Assembly (NCBI GenBank): GCA_016791325.1
Contig: JAEUMU010000246.1
Location: 1-19,148, forward strand
DNA length: 19,148 nt
DNA from: Hyphomonadaceae bacterium
GTDB lineage: Bacteria > Pseudomonadota > Alphaproteobacteria > Caulobacterales > Aquidulcibacteraceae
Reading direction: 5' to 3'
The notes beneath the pieces were generated by a model that saw only the letters and a list, made by a program, of their open reading frames with translations, did not search any database and was not told the DNA's origin. This document shows positions 1-9,621 of this stretch, piece after piece (the first letter of the stretch is position 1; every line of letters starts with the position of its first letter). A program made the position numbers and the translations under genes.

Positions 1-509
1 GTCACATTGTCGAACACCGCAACGATGGTGGGGCGCACCAGCAGGGCTTCCGGCGATCCGATCGGATCAGGTGCTGCGTCGGCTAGGCGTTCGATCTGCC
101 GGACCATGTCGTAGCCAAGGTACCCGAACAGGCCCGCCGCCATGGGCGGCAGCGTATGCGGCACATCCAGCGCGGAGCGCGCCAGCAGCTTTCGCAGGCT
201 CACGAGTGGCGCGTCGCGCAGCGGGCGAAACGCGCGCGCCTCGAACCCGCCCCGGCTCATCTCTGCGCGTCCGTCGCGCACGCGCCACACAAGATCGGGC
301 TTCAGGCCAATGATGGTGTAGCGGCCGCGAAAGTCCCCGCCCTGCACGCTCTCCAGAAGGAACGTACCCGGCTTTTCCGCGCCCAGTTTCAGCAGCGCTG
401 AAACGGGCGTCTCCAGATCGCTGACACGTGATTGCCAAACCAGCGCGCCGCCTTGCGCATAGGCGGCCGCAAAAGCCTCCGGCGCCGACGCCCCCGACGC
501 CTCACTCAT
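1..509 (-). CDS. trpE: anthranilate synthase component I, N-terminal part (cut by window edge)
   Basis: Catalyses, with TrpG, chorismate plus glutamine to anthranilate, the first committed step of tryptophan synthesis in the cytoplasm. Only the first 169 residues are visible; the reading frame stays open to position 1. The translation starts MSEASGASAPEAF and carries the LLES motif (residues 51-54), which in TrpE proteins belongs to the tryptophan feedback-inhibition pocket. It is followed by GRYTIIGLKPDLVW (62-75) and AGLFGYLGYDMVR (125-137), typical of the Anth_synt_I_N domain. The chorismate-binding catalytic half lies outside the window. The start ATG (509-507) overlaps the stop of the upstream chaperone gene as ATGA, so translation is probably coupled. 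The FGYLGYD block and LLES motif argue for TrpE; PabB is a less likely alternative. Confidence 0.9.
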   Translation of the reverse strand, partial: MSEASGASAPEAFAAAYAQGGALVWQSRVSDLETPVSALLKLGAEKPGTFLLESVQGGDFRGRYTIIGLKPDLVWRVRDGRAEMSRGGFEARAFRPLRDAPLVSLRKLLARSALDVPHTLPPMAAGLFGYLGYDMVRQIERLADAAPDPIGSPEALLVRPTIVAVFDNV

Positions 510-2404
510 TGCGGTTCGGAATCGCCGCTGCGAAAGAGGCGTTCGATCAGCTGGTCATTTCGGCGCGGCTCGGCGCGGCGAACGATTTCCGCCTGCAGCG
601 ATTCCGCCAGTGATTGCGTGAGGGATTGCTGCGCTTGTCCGCGTGCGGCCTCGGCGGCTTGGGGCGCTTCGGCGGGATTCACACGCTGAATGCCTTCAAC
701 CTGCGCCACCAGCAGCGCCCCGCCGTCAACACGCATATCGGTGACGATCTCGCCTTCACGCGCCTGGAAGATCTGCGCCGCGAGCCCCCGCGCCGGGATC
801 TGCGTTGCGGACCGCCGGTCGGTCGCGCGCGAACTGATGACGACGTTGAGCCCTCGCGCACGCGCAGCCGCTGCAAAGCTTTGCCCGCCGGCGACTGCCG
901 CGCGTACTTCGTCGCCCAGTTCCCGCAAGCGGCGCATTTGTTCGCGCACAATCCAGCCTGCGCGCAATTCACCTTCGACCTGAGCAAAGGGCCGCACGCT
1001 TGCGGGAATGATCCGATCGACCGAGATCATGACCTCGGCGTCGCCCAGGGGCAGAAAATCTGTCGCTTCGCCCTCCGGCGTCTGGAATGCGGCGGCGACC
1101 AGATCGTCCTGGCCGTCAAGCGCTTCGGTATGCCCGCCTTCGGCTACATCTCCGTGATCGTTGATGGGCGGGAGCGTCGTCGTCGGCAGGCCCGCTTGGC
1201 GCGCGGCCTCCGCTACGGAAGCGCCGCCAGCGCGCGCATCCTCAAACACGCCGATGGCGGTGTTCAGCAAGTCGCCGGCTTCATCGAGGGTCAATTCCTG
1301 GCGCAGGCGATCGCGTGCGGCCTCAAAGTTCGGCGTGGTGGCTGCGGTGATCGCGTCCACGCGCACCACTACCCAAGGTGAAAGCTGGCCGCGTACGACT
1401 TGGGCGGCGCCTGCCGGAGCGGCGAACACCGCTTCGGCGACGCGTGAATCCGCCACCTCGGAGCGCAATTGGTTTTCCCCGCGCACGATCTGCGCGCCGA
1501 GCGCGGTGGCGATTGCGTTGGGGTTTTCACCGCGGCCAAGGCGCGCAGCGATCTGATTGGCTTGCTCTTCATTTTGCGCGGTGATGCGCGTGTAGGTGCG
1601 CCGTTCGGGCGTTGAGAGCGAGTCGCGGTGGGATTCGAACTCTTCGCGCAGGCGTTCGTCAGGAATGTTCACGCGGCTGACAAAGTCGGACGGACGCGCA
1701 TATACAAGCGTCAGCTGGCGGAACTCCGGCACGCGGAGCGCCGCCTCGTTCTCTTCATAGAACGCTTGCAGCTGAGCTTCTGTCGGCGGGGGAATACGGC
1801 CAGCTGCACTCAACGGAGCTTCCGCTATGCTGACGGTGCGTTGTTCCGACTCATAAGCGAGCACCAGCGCGCCGTAGCTTGATGGCGCGCGAAGGCCGGC
1901 CACCATGGCTTCCATGAGCATTTGAGTGGTGATGTCGCCGCGGACATCGTTTTCAAATTCCGAACGGTTGTAGCCCATCTCCGTCAGGAAGGCGGCGTAC
2001 GCGGTTTCATCGAAGCCGCCCGAGACGGGATTGTTGACTGAGGGAATCTGGCGGATGCGCTCCGCCACCTGCGCGTCGGAGGCGCTGACGCCCAAGCGTT
2101 CGCCATAGGCGTAAAGCGCCAAGCGCGTAATCATGCCGTCGAGCAGGCGAGTATGCAGCCCAGCGGCGATCGCCTCTTCTTGTGAGATGTTGTTGCCCTG
2201 CTGGCGCTGTGCGCGCAGCGTCAGTTGCAATTCGCGGGTGAGCTGGACTGGGGAGACGCTGCGCCCGCCGACCTGTGCGACATTCTGCGAGCCGACGCCG
2301 GAGAACACATCGTTTACGCCCCAGATCGCAAACGCGACGGCGAGCACGAACAGCAGCAGGTAAGCCAGCCAGCTGCGCGCGAAAGTTCGCATTTGTGAGA
2401 GCAT
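506..2404 (-). CDS. ppiD: PpiD/SurA-type membrane-anchored periplasmic folding chaperone (peptidyl-prolyl isomerase D family)
   Basis: Predicted inner-membrane-anchored periplasmic chaperone of the SurA_N/PpiC type, helping proteins that leave the Sec translocon to fold. From the ATG at 2404 it is 632 aa, a normal length for the family. A short basic N-terminus (MLSQMRTFARSW) precedes one membrane helix (about residues 12-30) and the typical IWGVNDVFSG segment. A helical SurA_N-like region then runs to about residue 180. The segment around 240-360 corresponds to the parvulin domain but looks degenerate, as in E. coli PpiD, so isomerase activity is doubtful. The frame also opens at a TTG at 2461, but that adds a non-membrane 19-residue leader and falls inside the best -35 candidate, so I prefer 2404 (2392 is also possible). 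It is divergent from tpiA and overlaps trpE by 4 nt. Confidence 0.88.
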   Translation of the reverse strand: MLSQMRTFARSWLAYLLLFVLAVAFAIWGVNDVFSGVGSQNVAQVGGRSVSPVQLTRELQLTLRAQRQQGNNISQEEAIAAGLHTRLLDGMITRLALYAYGERLGVSASDAQVAERIRQIPSVNNPVSGGFDETAYAAFLTEMGYNRSEFENDVRGDITTQMLMEAMVAGLRAPSSYGALVLAYESEQRTVSIAEAPLSAAGRIPPPTEAQLQAFYEENEAALRVPEFRQLTLVYARPSDFVSRVNIPDERLREEFESHRDSLSTPERRTYTRITAQNEEQANQIAARLGRGENPNAIATALGAQIVRGENQLRSEVADSRVAEAVFAAPAGAAQVVRGQLSPWVVVRVDAITAATTPNFEAARDRLRQELTLDEAGDLLNTAIGVFEDARAGGASVAEAARQAGLPTTTLPPINDHGDVAEGGHTEALDGQDDLVAAAFQTPEGEATDFLPLGDAEVMISVDRIIPASVRPFAQVEGELRAGWIVREQMRRLRELGDEVRAAVAGGQSFAAAARARGLNVVISSRATDRRSATQIPARGLAAQIFQAREGEIVTDMRVDGGALLVAQVEGIQRVNPAEAPQAAEAARGQAQQSLTQSLAESLQAEIVRRAEPRRNDQLIERLFRSGDSEPQ

Positions 2405-2432
2405 GAGGTCATCCGCTAACGTGAAGCGGCGG

Positions 2433-2461
2433 ACAATAGAGAGCGGCTTTCGGCTGGGCAA
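2433..2461 (-). promoter_or_regulatory. candidate sigma-70 promoter for ppiD-trpE
   Basis: On the minus strand TTGCCC (2461-2456) and TATTGT (2438-2433) are separated by exactly 17 nt. Each hexamer matches the sigma-70 consensus at 4 of 6 positions. Transcription would start near 2426, leaving a leader of about 22 nt before the ATG at 2404. The spacing fits well but the hexamers are imperfect, so this is a candidate only. Confidence 0.35.
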
Positions 2462-2494
2462 TCACCGAGCGCCGCGCCAGGGAAGGGGAGACGA

Positions 2495-3241
2495 ATGGCC
2501 GCGCGAAGGGCGCTTATCGCCGGAAACTGGAAAATGCACGGCCGCCGCGCGGATCTGCGCGAAGCAGGCGATCTCATCGCGCGATTGGGGCCAAGAGGCG
2601 CCGGGGCGGTGTCGGTGCTGATCTGCCCGCCCATGATCTACTTGGAAGCCGCAATGGCGGCTGTGGCGGCCTCAGGCGTAGCTGTCGGCGCGCAGGACTG
2701 CAGCCCTGTGGCGGAAGACGCGGCCCGCACGGGGGAGGTCAGCGCGGCCATGCTCGCGGATGCTGGCGTTCGCTTCGTCATCGTTGGGCACTCGGAACGA
2801 CGTACCCTCCTGGGCGAAACCGATGACCTGGTTCGCCGCAAGGCCGAGGCGGCGCTGGCGGTAGGGGTGACGCCGATTATCTGCGTCGGCGAAAGCCAGT
2901 CCGAACGCGAGGCGGGCCGCGAACAGGATGTCGTGGCCGCGCAAATCCGCGCCAGCGTCGCGGCCGCGGGTGAGATCGTGGTGGCGTACGAGCCGGTTTG
3001 GGCCATCGGCGGCAGCCGCACGCCGACGCCTCATGAAATCGCGGCCATGCACAGTGTGATCAGGCGCGAACTCGGCCCGCGCGGGGCAGCCACGCGTATC
3101 CTCTATGGCGGTTCGGTCAACGCCAAGAACGCCGCTGAAATCTTTGGTGTAGAGGGCGTGGACGGGGCCCTGGTGGGGCGGGCTTGCCTCAAAGCGGCAG
3201 ACTTCGCGGGGATTATCCAAGCTCACCCGGCTGTGGTGTAG
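2495..3241 (+). CDS. tpiA: triosephosphate isomerase
   Basis: Interconverts dihydroxyacetone phosphate and glyceraldehyde 3-phosphate in glycolysis and gluconeogenesis, as a cytoplasmic TIM-barrel dimer. Length is 248 aa, normal for the family. Catalytic residues are all visible: N11 and K13 in GNWKMHG, H99 in the VGHSERR block, and E166 in AYEPVWAIG. The C-terminal phosphate-binding YGGSVNAKN (204-212) and GALVGRACL are intact. The start has a strong upstream AAGGGGAG. One oddity: the mobile lid (loop 6) reads AIGGSRTPT (170-178) where AIGTGKTAT or AIGTGxTPT is usual, so the Thr-Gly pair is Gly-Ser. It is the first gene of the rightward tpiA-secG-pyrG run. The 116-nt gap to secG holds only a weak 5-bp hairpin (3304-3317). 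Confidence 0.97.
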   Translation: MAARRALIAGNWKMHGRRADLREAGDLIARLGPRGAGAVSVLICPPMIYLEAAMAAVAASGVAVGAQDCSPVAEDAARTGEVSAAMLADAGVRFVIVGHSERRTLLGETDDLVRRKAEAALAVGVTPIICVGESQSEREAGREQDVVAAQIRASVAAAGEIVVAYEPVWAIGGSRTPTPHEIAAMHSVIRRELGPRGAATRILYGGSVNAKNAAEIFGVEGVDGALVGRACLKAADFAGIIQAHPAVV

Positions 3242-3357
3242 AGATGCGAAGTGGCGGGCTGGCGTTTAGACTAATCCCGCGCTATTGAGCCCGCTTTCGC
3301 GCGCGCCCATGTGGGCGTGGGACGTGCCGGGCGGCGCGCGAGCGGACGGGATACCTG

Positions 3358-5782
<2,425 letters not shown>

Positions 5783-5835
5783 GAAGCCGGCGCGGACTCC
5801 AAAACCTTGGCTCTGCTGGACGCCCCCACAAACAC

Positions 5836-6417
5836 ATGCCAGTGGTGGGCATCATGCTTTGGCTCAGCACAGCCTCCGCTCCAGCGAGCGCCAGCAATGA
5901 AGGCGGCGGCCAGGCGGCGCTCGCGCTCTTGGTCCTCATCGTTATCGTCATTGCCTGGATAGGCCTGCGCTCGGCGGTGCGTCGTTTGCGCGCCGGCAAG
6001 ACCCAGCGCGCGACAGGCGGCCGCTACGCCGATTATGTGCGGGAGGTGCTTGCAAATGCCGCCCGTCTCGATGGGCGCGTGAGCGATGCAGAGGCTTCCG
6101 CCATCGCCGCCGCGCTCGCCGAAGCGACCGGCGCCGCCCCCTCGCCGGGCGAGGTGGAAAGCACGCTCCGCGCAGCGCGGCTGAGCAAGGAAGAATTGGT
6201 GGCCTTTCTTGCCGCTCGCTCGAACCAGTTCAGCCACGAGCAGAAGGTGGCGTTGCTGAAAGCCTTGCTGGCGGTGTTCGTTGCCGATGGCGCCTTCGAC
6301 GAGAGCGAGCACGCCGCCCTTGTGGATTACACCGCTGCGGTCGGGTTCGACCGTCAATCCGCCCCGCAGATGCTTGCCGCCATCGCCCGGGATTTCCGCC
6401 AAGGTAGAATTACTTAG
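5836..6417 (+). CDS. membrane-anchored TerB-like protein of unknown role
   Basis: Predicted 193-aa protein with a hydrophobic N-terminus, a clear membrane helix at about 27-46 (AALALLVLIVIVIAWIGL), a basic stretch, then an all-helical domain (about 63-185) resembling the TerB family. Two segments fit TerB-type acidic motifs: ARLDGRVSDAE (76-86) and VADGAFDESE (149-158), each D-G-x-x-(S/D)-x-x-E. TerB domains occur in tellurite-resistance proteins and DjlA-like membrane chaperones; no J-domain is seen here and no tellurite genes are nearby, so a resistance role should not be assumed. Neither the ATG at 5836 nor the in-frame ATG at 5854 has a good ribosome-binding site, so the start is uncertain. 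It lies 53 nt after pyrG. Confidence 0.65.
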   Translation: MPVVGIMLWLSTASAPASASNEGGGQAALALLVLIVIVIAWIGLRSAVRRLRAGKTQRATGGRYADYVREVLANAARLDGRVSDAEASAIAAALAEATGAAPSPGEVESTLRAARLSKEELVAFLAARSNQFSHEQKVALLKALLAVFVADGAFDESEHAALVDYTAAVGFDRQSAPQMLAAIARDFRQGRIT

Positions 6418-6495
6418 CGTCTCGTGCATCCAGCCGAGCCATCGGGCGCATCTCCCGGTAGAATGCCCCTAGTGGGCCCATGGCAGGGGAGACCC

Positions 6496-7113
6496 ATGAG
6501 ATTATTGCTCGCAGCCGCCGCTGGCGGCGCCGTCCTTTTCGGCTCGATCGCCGCCGCCGAGATGCGCCCCTTAAGCGGGTTTGATCGGGTTTCCGCCAGC
6601 GCTGGAACGCAGGTCGAGATCGCCGTGGGGTCAGGCTTCAGCGTCGACGTGCGCGGCGCCAACGCCGACCGCGTGGTGACGCGTGTCGCCGGGGGCGTTC
6701 TAATTATCGAACCTCAGCGCAACTGGCGTTGGCGCGGCAATACCCGCCCCGTGGTTCACGTCACCATGCCCGATCTGCGCGGCCTCGATGCCTCCAGCGG
6801 TGCGCGGATCGCCGCCAGTGGCGTGCAAGCACGTCAAATTTCCTTGGAATCGTCCTCCGGCGCACACCTGAATGTCGCGGGAACCTGCGCGGCGTTCGTG
6901 GCCGACGCCTCAAGCGGCGCCCACCTTGATGCATCATCCTTGCGTTGTGAAGCCGGCGCTGTGGAAGCGTCCTCTGGCGCTCGCGTGCGCGTGCACGCCA
7001 CGGGTCGGCTCGACATTGATGCGTCAAGCGGTGGCAATATCACCGCCCAAGGTGACGCAAATATCGGTTCCGTCGAACTTTCATCCGGCGGCACTTTCCG
7101 CCGCGCCCGCTAA
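6496..7113 (+). CDS. exported DUF2807 (GIN-domain) repeat protein, serine-ladder paralogue
   Basis: 205-aa protein with a signal peptide (MRLLLAAAAGG..., likely cleaved near residue 21), so periplasmic or surface-located. The start at 6496 is chosen because AGGGGAG lies 7 nt upstream and the signal peptide begins there; an open GTG at 6424 adds a non-signal leader. After a beta-rich region (about 25-90) come six repeats with a conserved (S)SGA or SSGG turn, glycines at 102, 122, 141, 161, 179 and 198. This 18-20 residue period fits stacked rungs of a beta-helix-like fold. Cys131 and Cys151 lie exactly one rung apart. DUF2807 proteins are described as putative adhesins, but the function is unknown. 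A paralogue follows after 9 nt, so the two are probably one transcript. Confidence 0.8.
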   Translation: MRLLLAAAAGGAVLFGSIAAAEMRPLSGFDRVSASAGTQVEIAVGSGFSVDVRGANADRVVTRVAGGVLIIEPQRNWRWRGNTRPVVHVTMPDLRGLDASSGARIAASGVQARQISLESSSGAHLNVAGTCAAFVADASSGAHLDASSLRCEAGAVEASSGARVRVHATGRLDIDASSGGNITAQGDANIGSVELSSGGTFRRAR

Positions 7114-7122
7114 GGATCACCC

Positions 7123-7737
7123 ATGAGAAAATTGATTGCATGCGTCCTCGTGCTCGGCGCGCTTGCGCTGCCGGCGAGTGCGCAACCACGCGACGTCTCC
7201 AATTTCAGCGCCATCGCCGCCAGCGACGCCGTGCTGGTAGAGGTGATGACCGGGCCATCCTATGCCGTGACCGTCACAGGTGATGACGCAGCGCGCATCA
7301 CCACCCGTATGGATGGCGATACCCTGCGCATTCACATGACGAACCGCCCCTGGTTCGGCAACCCGCGGCTTGACGCCGTCGTGCGCGTTACGGCGCCGCG
7401 CCTGAGCAGCATCTCCGCGGCGCGTGGCGCCACGGTGCGAGCCGAAAATGTCGTCGCGGACGATATGGCATTGGCGGCGGCTATGGGCGCTGCCATCCGC
7501 GTCAGCGGAACTTGCGCGCATGTGGACGTGTCCGCGGCAATGGGCGCCAGCGTCAACGCTGCGCAGTTTGCATGCGCGTCGGCCAATGTCAGCGCCTCCA
7601 TGGGCGCCGAAGTGCGGGTCAATGCCAGCCAAACCGCTGAAGCTTCCGCCTCCATGGGCGGGGACATCAGTGTCGTCGGCGGCGCCCAGCGGGGGCGGAC
7701 CGCTGCAAGCATGGGCGGCGCCATTCGCTTCAACTGA
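7123..7737 (+). CDS. exported DUF2807 (GIN-domain) repeat protein, methionine-ladder paralogue
   Basis: 204-aa protein with a signal peptide (MRKLIACVLVLGALALPASA, cleavage likely after 20) and AAGGA just upstream of the ATG. It is a diverged tandem paralogue of the preceding gene: from about residue 89 to the end the two align without gaps. The repeat glycines fall at the same numbers (102, 122, 141, 161, 179, 198) and both cysteines at 131 and 151. The residue before each glycine, Ser in every repeat of the neighbour, is Met at 121, 140, 160, 178 and 197 here, and Arg at 101. The motif thus reads (A/S)MGA or SMGG. The rungs probably stack, so the methionines would form a column. Function unknown; a large hairpin follows the stop. 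Confidence 0.8.
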   Translation: MRKLIACVLVLGALALPASAQPRDVSNFSAIAASDAVLVEVMTGPSYAVTVTGDDAARITTRMDGDTLRIHMTNRPWFGNPRLDAVVRVTAPRLSSISAARGATVRAENVVADDMALAAAMGAAIRVSGTCAHVDVSAAMGASVNAAQFACASANVSASMGAEVRVNASQTAEASASMGGDISVVGGAQRGRTAASMGGAIRFN

Positions 7738-7742
7738 TCGCA

Positions 7743-7776
7743 GGGAACCCAGCGCCTAAGTCGGCGTTGGGTTCCC
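7743..7776 (+). terminator. 14-bp-stem hairpin between DUF2807 pair and lipid kinase (terminator-like, no U tract)
   Basis: GGGAACCCAGCGCC (7743-7756), loop TAAGTC, then GGCGTTGGGTTCCC (7763-7776). Every position pairs, with one G-T wobble. It begins 5 nt after the stop of the second DUF2807 gene, where a terminator is expected, but no T run follows. It ends 2 nt before the ATG of the next gene, so on a read-through transcript it would bury the ribosome-binding region of the lipid kinase. The hairpin is directly visible; its role is inferred. Confidence 0.6.
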
Positions 7777-7778
7777 GC

Positions 7779-8672
7779 ATGAGTTCCCAACTCGCCGCCG
7801 CGCCCGAAGCCTCGCCTAAACCGGCGCGATTTCGCACCGCCCTTGTGTTTTTCAACCCGAAAGCGGGCAGCGTTTCCCCTGGAGACGGGGAGCGTCTTAG
7901 TGCGGCGCTGACGGAGAGTGGCGTTGAACGCTACGCCATAGTAGGCGCCGATAAGATCACACGGCGTTTGTTTGCGCGCGCGGACCAATTCGATGTGATC
8001 ATAGTGCTGGGAGGGGACGGCACTGCGCGCTGCGCGGCCGCGCTCGCCCCCGCCGACGGCCCGCCGTTGCTTCTGCTGCCGGGCGGCACGCTGAACATCC
8101 TGCCGAAGGCGTTGCTCGGCGATCTCGCTTGGCCTGAGGCCCTTGCGGCGGCGTTATCGCACGGCGTGGTGCGCCGGCTACCCGCGGGGCGCGCCAATGG
8201 CGAGCGCTTCTTCGTGGCCGCCATGTTTGGCGCGCCCACGGTGCTTGCGCGCGCCCGGGAAGCAATGCGCGAAGGTCGGGTGTTGCAAGCGTTCGGCCGT
8301 TTCCGGCATTTCCTTCGCCGGGCGTTTACGCGCGGTTTGCGCGCGCGCCACGATCAGGAGCGCTTGCGGAAAGCTGAGGCCATCGGCGTGCTGCTGCCGG
8401 CGTTCTCCGGCCGCACCGAAGGCGAGGGATTGGAATGGGTCCGCCTCACCGCCGCGCATTTCATCGATCTGGCGCGGGTCAGCGTGCGCGCGCTTGGCGA
8501 TGGCTGGCGCACCGATCCTGCCGTCGAGGTCTCGCCGTGCTTCACCGGCGATATTGGCTCCTCCGGCGTCATTCCCGCGACGCTCGATGGAGAGCCGCGC
8601 ACCTTTTTCTCCCGCGTGCGCATCACCTATGATCGCATCGGCGTGCGCGTCTTGGCGCTCAATACGGAATAG
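7779..8672 (+). CDS. diacylglycerol kinase catalytic-domain (YegS/LCB5-like) lipid kinase
   Basis: 297-aa protein of the DAGK_cat family, which phosphorylates diacylglycerol or related lipids with ATP. The N-terminal catalytic lobe has VFFNPKAGS (23-31), IIVLGGDGT (74-82), the nucleotide-binding signature, and LPGGTLNILPK (100-110). The C-terminal beta-sandwich ends with the DGEPRTFFSRVRI stretch typical of the family, in which the substrate-binding lobe returns near the end. The natural lipid substrate cannot be read from sequence. The ATG at 7779 is preferred; a TTG at 7767 lies inside the large hairpin. No Shine-Dalgarno sequence is free upstream of either, so initiation may be leaderless or hairpin-controlled. 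A phosphoesterase gene follows 5 nt after the stop, probably co-translated. Confidence 0.82.
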   Translation: MSSQLAAAPEASPKPARFRTALVFFNPKAGSVSPGDGERLSAALTESGVERYAIVGADKITRRLFARADQFDVIIVLGGDGTARCAAALAPADGPPLLLLPGGTLNILPKALLGDLAWPEALAAALSHGVVRRLPAGRANGERFFVAAMFGAPTVLARAREAMREGRVLQAFGRFRHFLRRAFTRGLRARHDQERLRKAEAIGVLLPAFSGRTEGEGLEWVRLTAAHFIDLARVSVRALGDGWRTDPAVEVSPCFTGDIGSSGVIPATLDGEPRTFFSRVRITYDRIGVRVLALNTE

Positions 8673-8677
8673 TAGCA

Positions 8678-9493
8678 TTGAAGCTCGTCCACCTGACAGA
8701 CCTACATTTCGGCTGCGAGGATAAGGCGGCCCTGAAAGCCACGGCCACCCACATCGATGCCGAAAAGCCCGACGCCGTCATCATTACGGGAGATATTTCG
8801 CGCGATGGCCGCCGCAGCGAGCTTAACGATGCGTGCGCCTGGATGCGTGAACTTTCCGCGCCGGTCTTGCTCACCCCCGGCAATCACGACGTCCCGTACT
8901 TTAATCTCCTCGGGCGGGCGTTCTTTCCATGGGCGCGCTTCCGCGATGCTGCGCACGGCGTGCGGTTAGAACCTTGGCATGCGCCGGAGTGGAGCATCGT
9001 TCCGGTCAATACCGCACGTGGTTGGCAATTGCGCGCCAACTGGGCGCAAGGGGCGATCTCACGCGGTCAGACAGCTATAGCCGCCGCCGCCTTGCAAAGT
9101 GCGGCGCCTGGGGCGCTGCGTATCGTGGCGACCCATCATCCCCTCGACTGGCCTAACGACGCGCCGATCAAGGGCATAACCATCGGAGGAGCGCGCGCGC
9201 AGGAGGCGCTTATCGAGGCCGGCGCGGATTTGCTGCTGAGCGGCCATTTGCACTTCGCTTCCGCCCGCCTGATCGGCACGCGCGCGCTCTCTGTCACCAG
9301 CGGCACGCTTTCTCAGCGCGTTCGCCATGAGCCATGCGCCTTCACCACGATCCGCCGCCCGGAACCTGATCTGATCGAAACAGAGGTGCTGCACATTGTT
9401 CAAGGCGTGATTAGAAGCGCCAGCAGACGGCAATTTCGCCTCGCCCGAACGCCATTGCCTGGCGTTCCGGTGAGCATTCACGCCGACGCCTGA
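8678..9493 (+). CDS. calcineurin-like metallophosphoesterase
   Basis: 271-aa cytoplasmic phosphoesterase with the complete two-metal motif set: D8 and H10 (TDLHFG), D39 (ITGDIS), N69 and H70 (TPGNHD), H153 (ATHHP), and H190 and H192 (SGHLH). This spacing resembles the CpdA / class III cyclic-nucleotide phosphodiesterase group, but the family also hydrolyses phospholipid headgroups and nucleotides, so the substrate is open. The start is a TTG 5 nt after the stop of the lipid kinase, with GGAA in the preceding gene's tail as the likely ribosome-binding site. The tight spacing suggests the two act in one process, possibly phospholipid or lipid-phosphate turnover. No signal peptide is visible. 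Confidence 0.85.
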   Translation: MKLVHLTDLHFGCEDKAALKATATHIDAEKPDAVIITGDISRDGRRSELNDACAWMRELSAPVLLTPGNHDVPYFNLLGRAFFPWARFRDAAHGVRLEPWHAPEWSIVPVNTARGWQLRANWAQGAISRGQTAIAAAALQSAAPGALRIVATHHPLDWPNDAPIKGITIGGARAQEALIEAGADLLLSGHLHFASARLIGTRALSVTSGTLSQRVRHEPCAFTTIRRPEPDLIETEVLHIVQGVIRSASRRQFRLARTPLPGVPVSIHADA

Positions 9494-9621
9494 ATCGGAA
9501 GAGAGGGTTGCGCCCATTCCGCGCCAACTCGCCGGCCACGACCCGAAGGGACGCGCCTCATTGGGCGCACGTCGCATCCCAACTCCCGCTCGTCGCACCG
9601 CTGTCGCTCCCGCTCGCACCA

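Noticed and set aside
614..1381. A 255-codon plus-strand open frame inside the ppiD region
   Set aside because: It mirrors the ppiD coding strand; no ribosome-binding site and no recognisable domain.
2405..2461. Upstream TTG start for ppiD (2461)
   Set aside because: The added 19 residues are not part of the membrane-anchor pattern, and the TTG coincides with the best -35 candidate.
3304..3317. CGCCC-ATGT-GGGCG hairpin as a terminator after tpiA
   Set aside because: Only 5 bp, no T run, and such stems are common by chance in GC-rich sequence.
5836..6417. Tellurite-resistance function for the TerB-like gene
   Set aside because: No terA, terC, terD or other ter genes are nearby, and TerB-like domains occur in many unrelated membrane proteins.
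6784..7728. DUF2807 repeats as a DNA tandem-repeat or CRISPR-like array
   Set aside because: Periodicity is at the protein level; the DNA units share only short cores such as ATGGGCG and lack conserved repeats with unique spacers.
7332..7988. A 218-codon minus-strand frame across the second DUF2807 gene and the kinase start
   Set aside because: Antisense shadow created by the repeat codons; two supported plus-strand genes explain the DNA.
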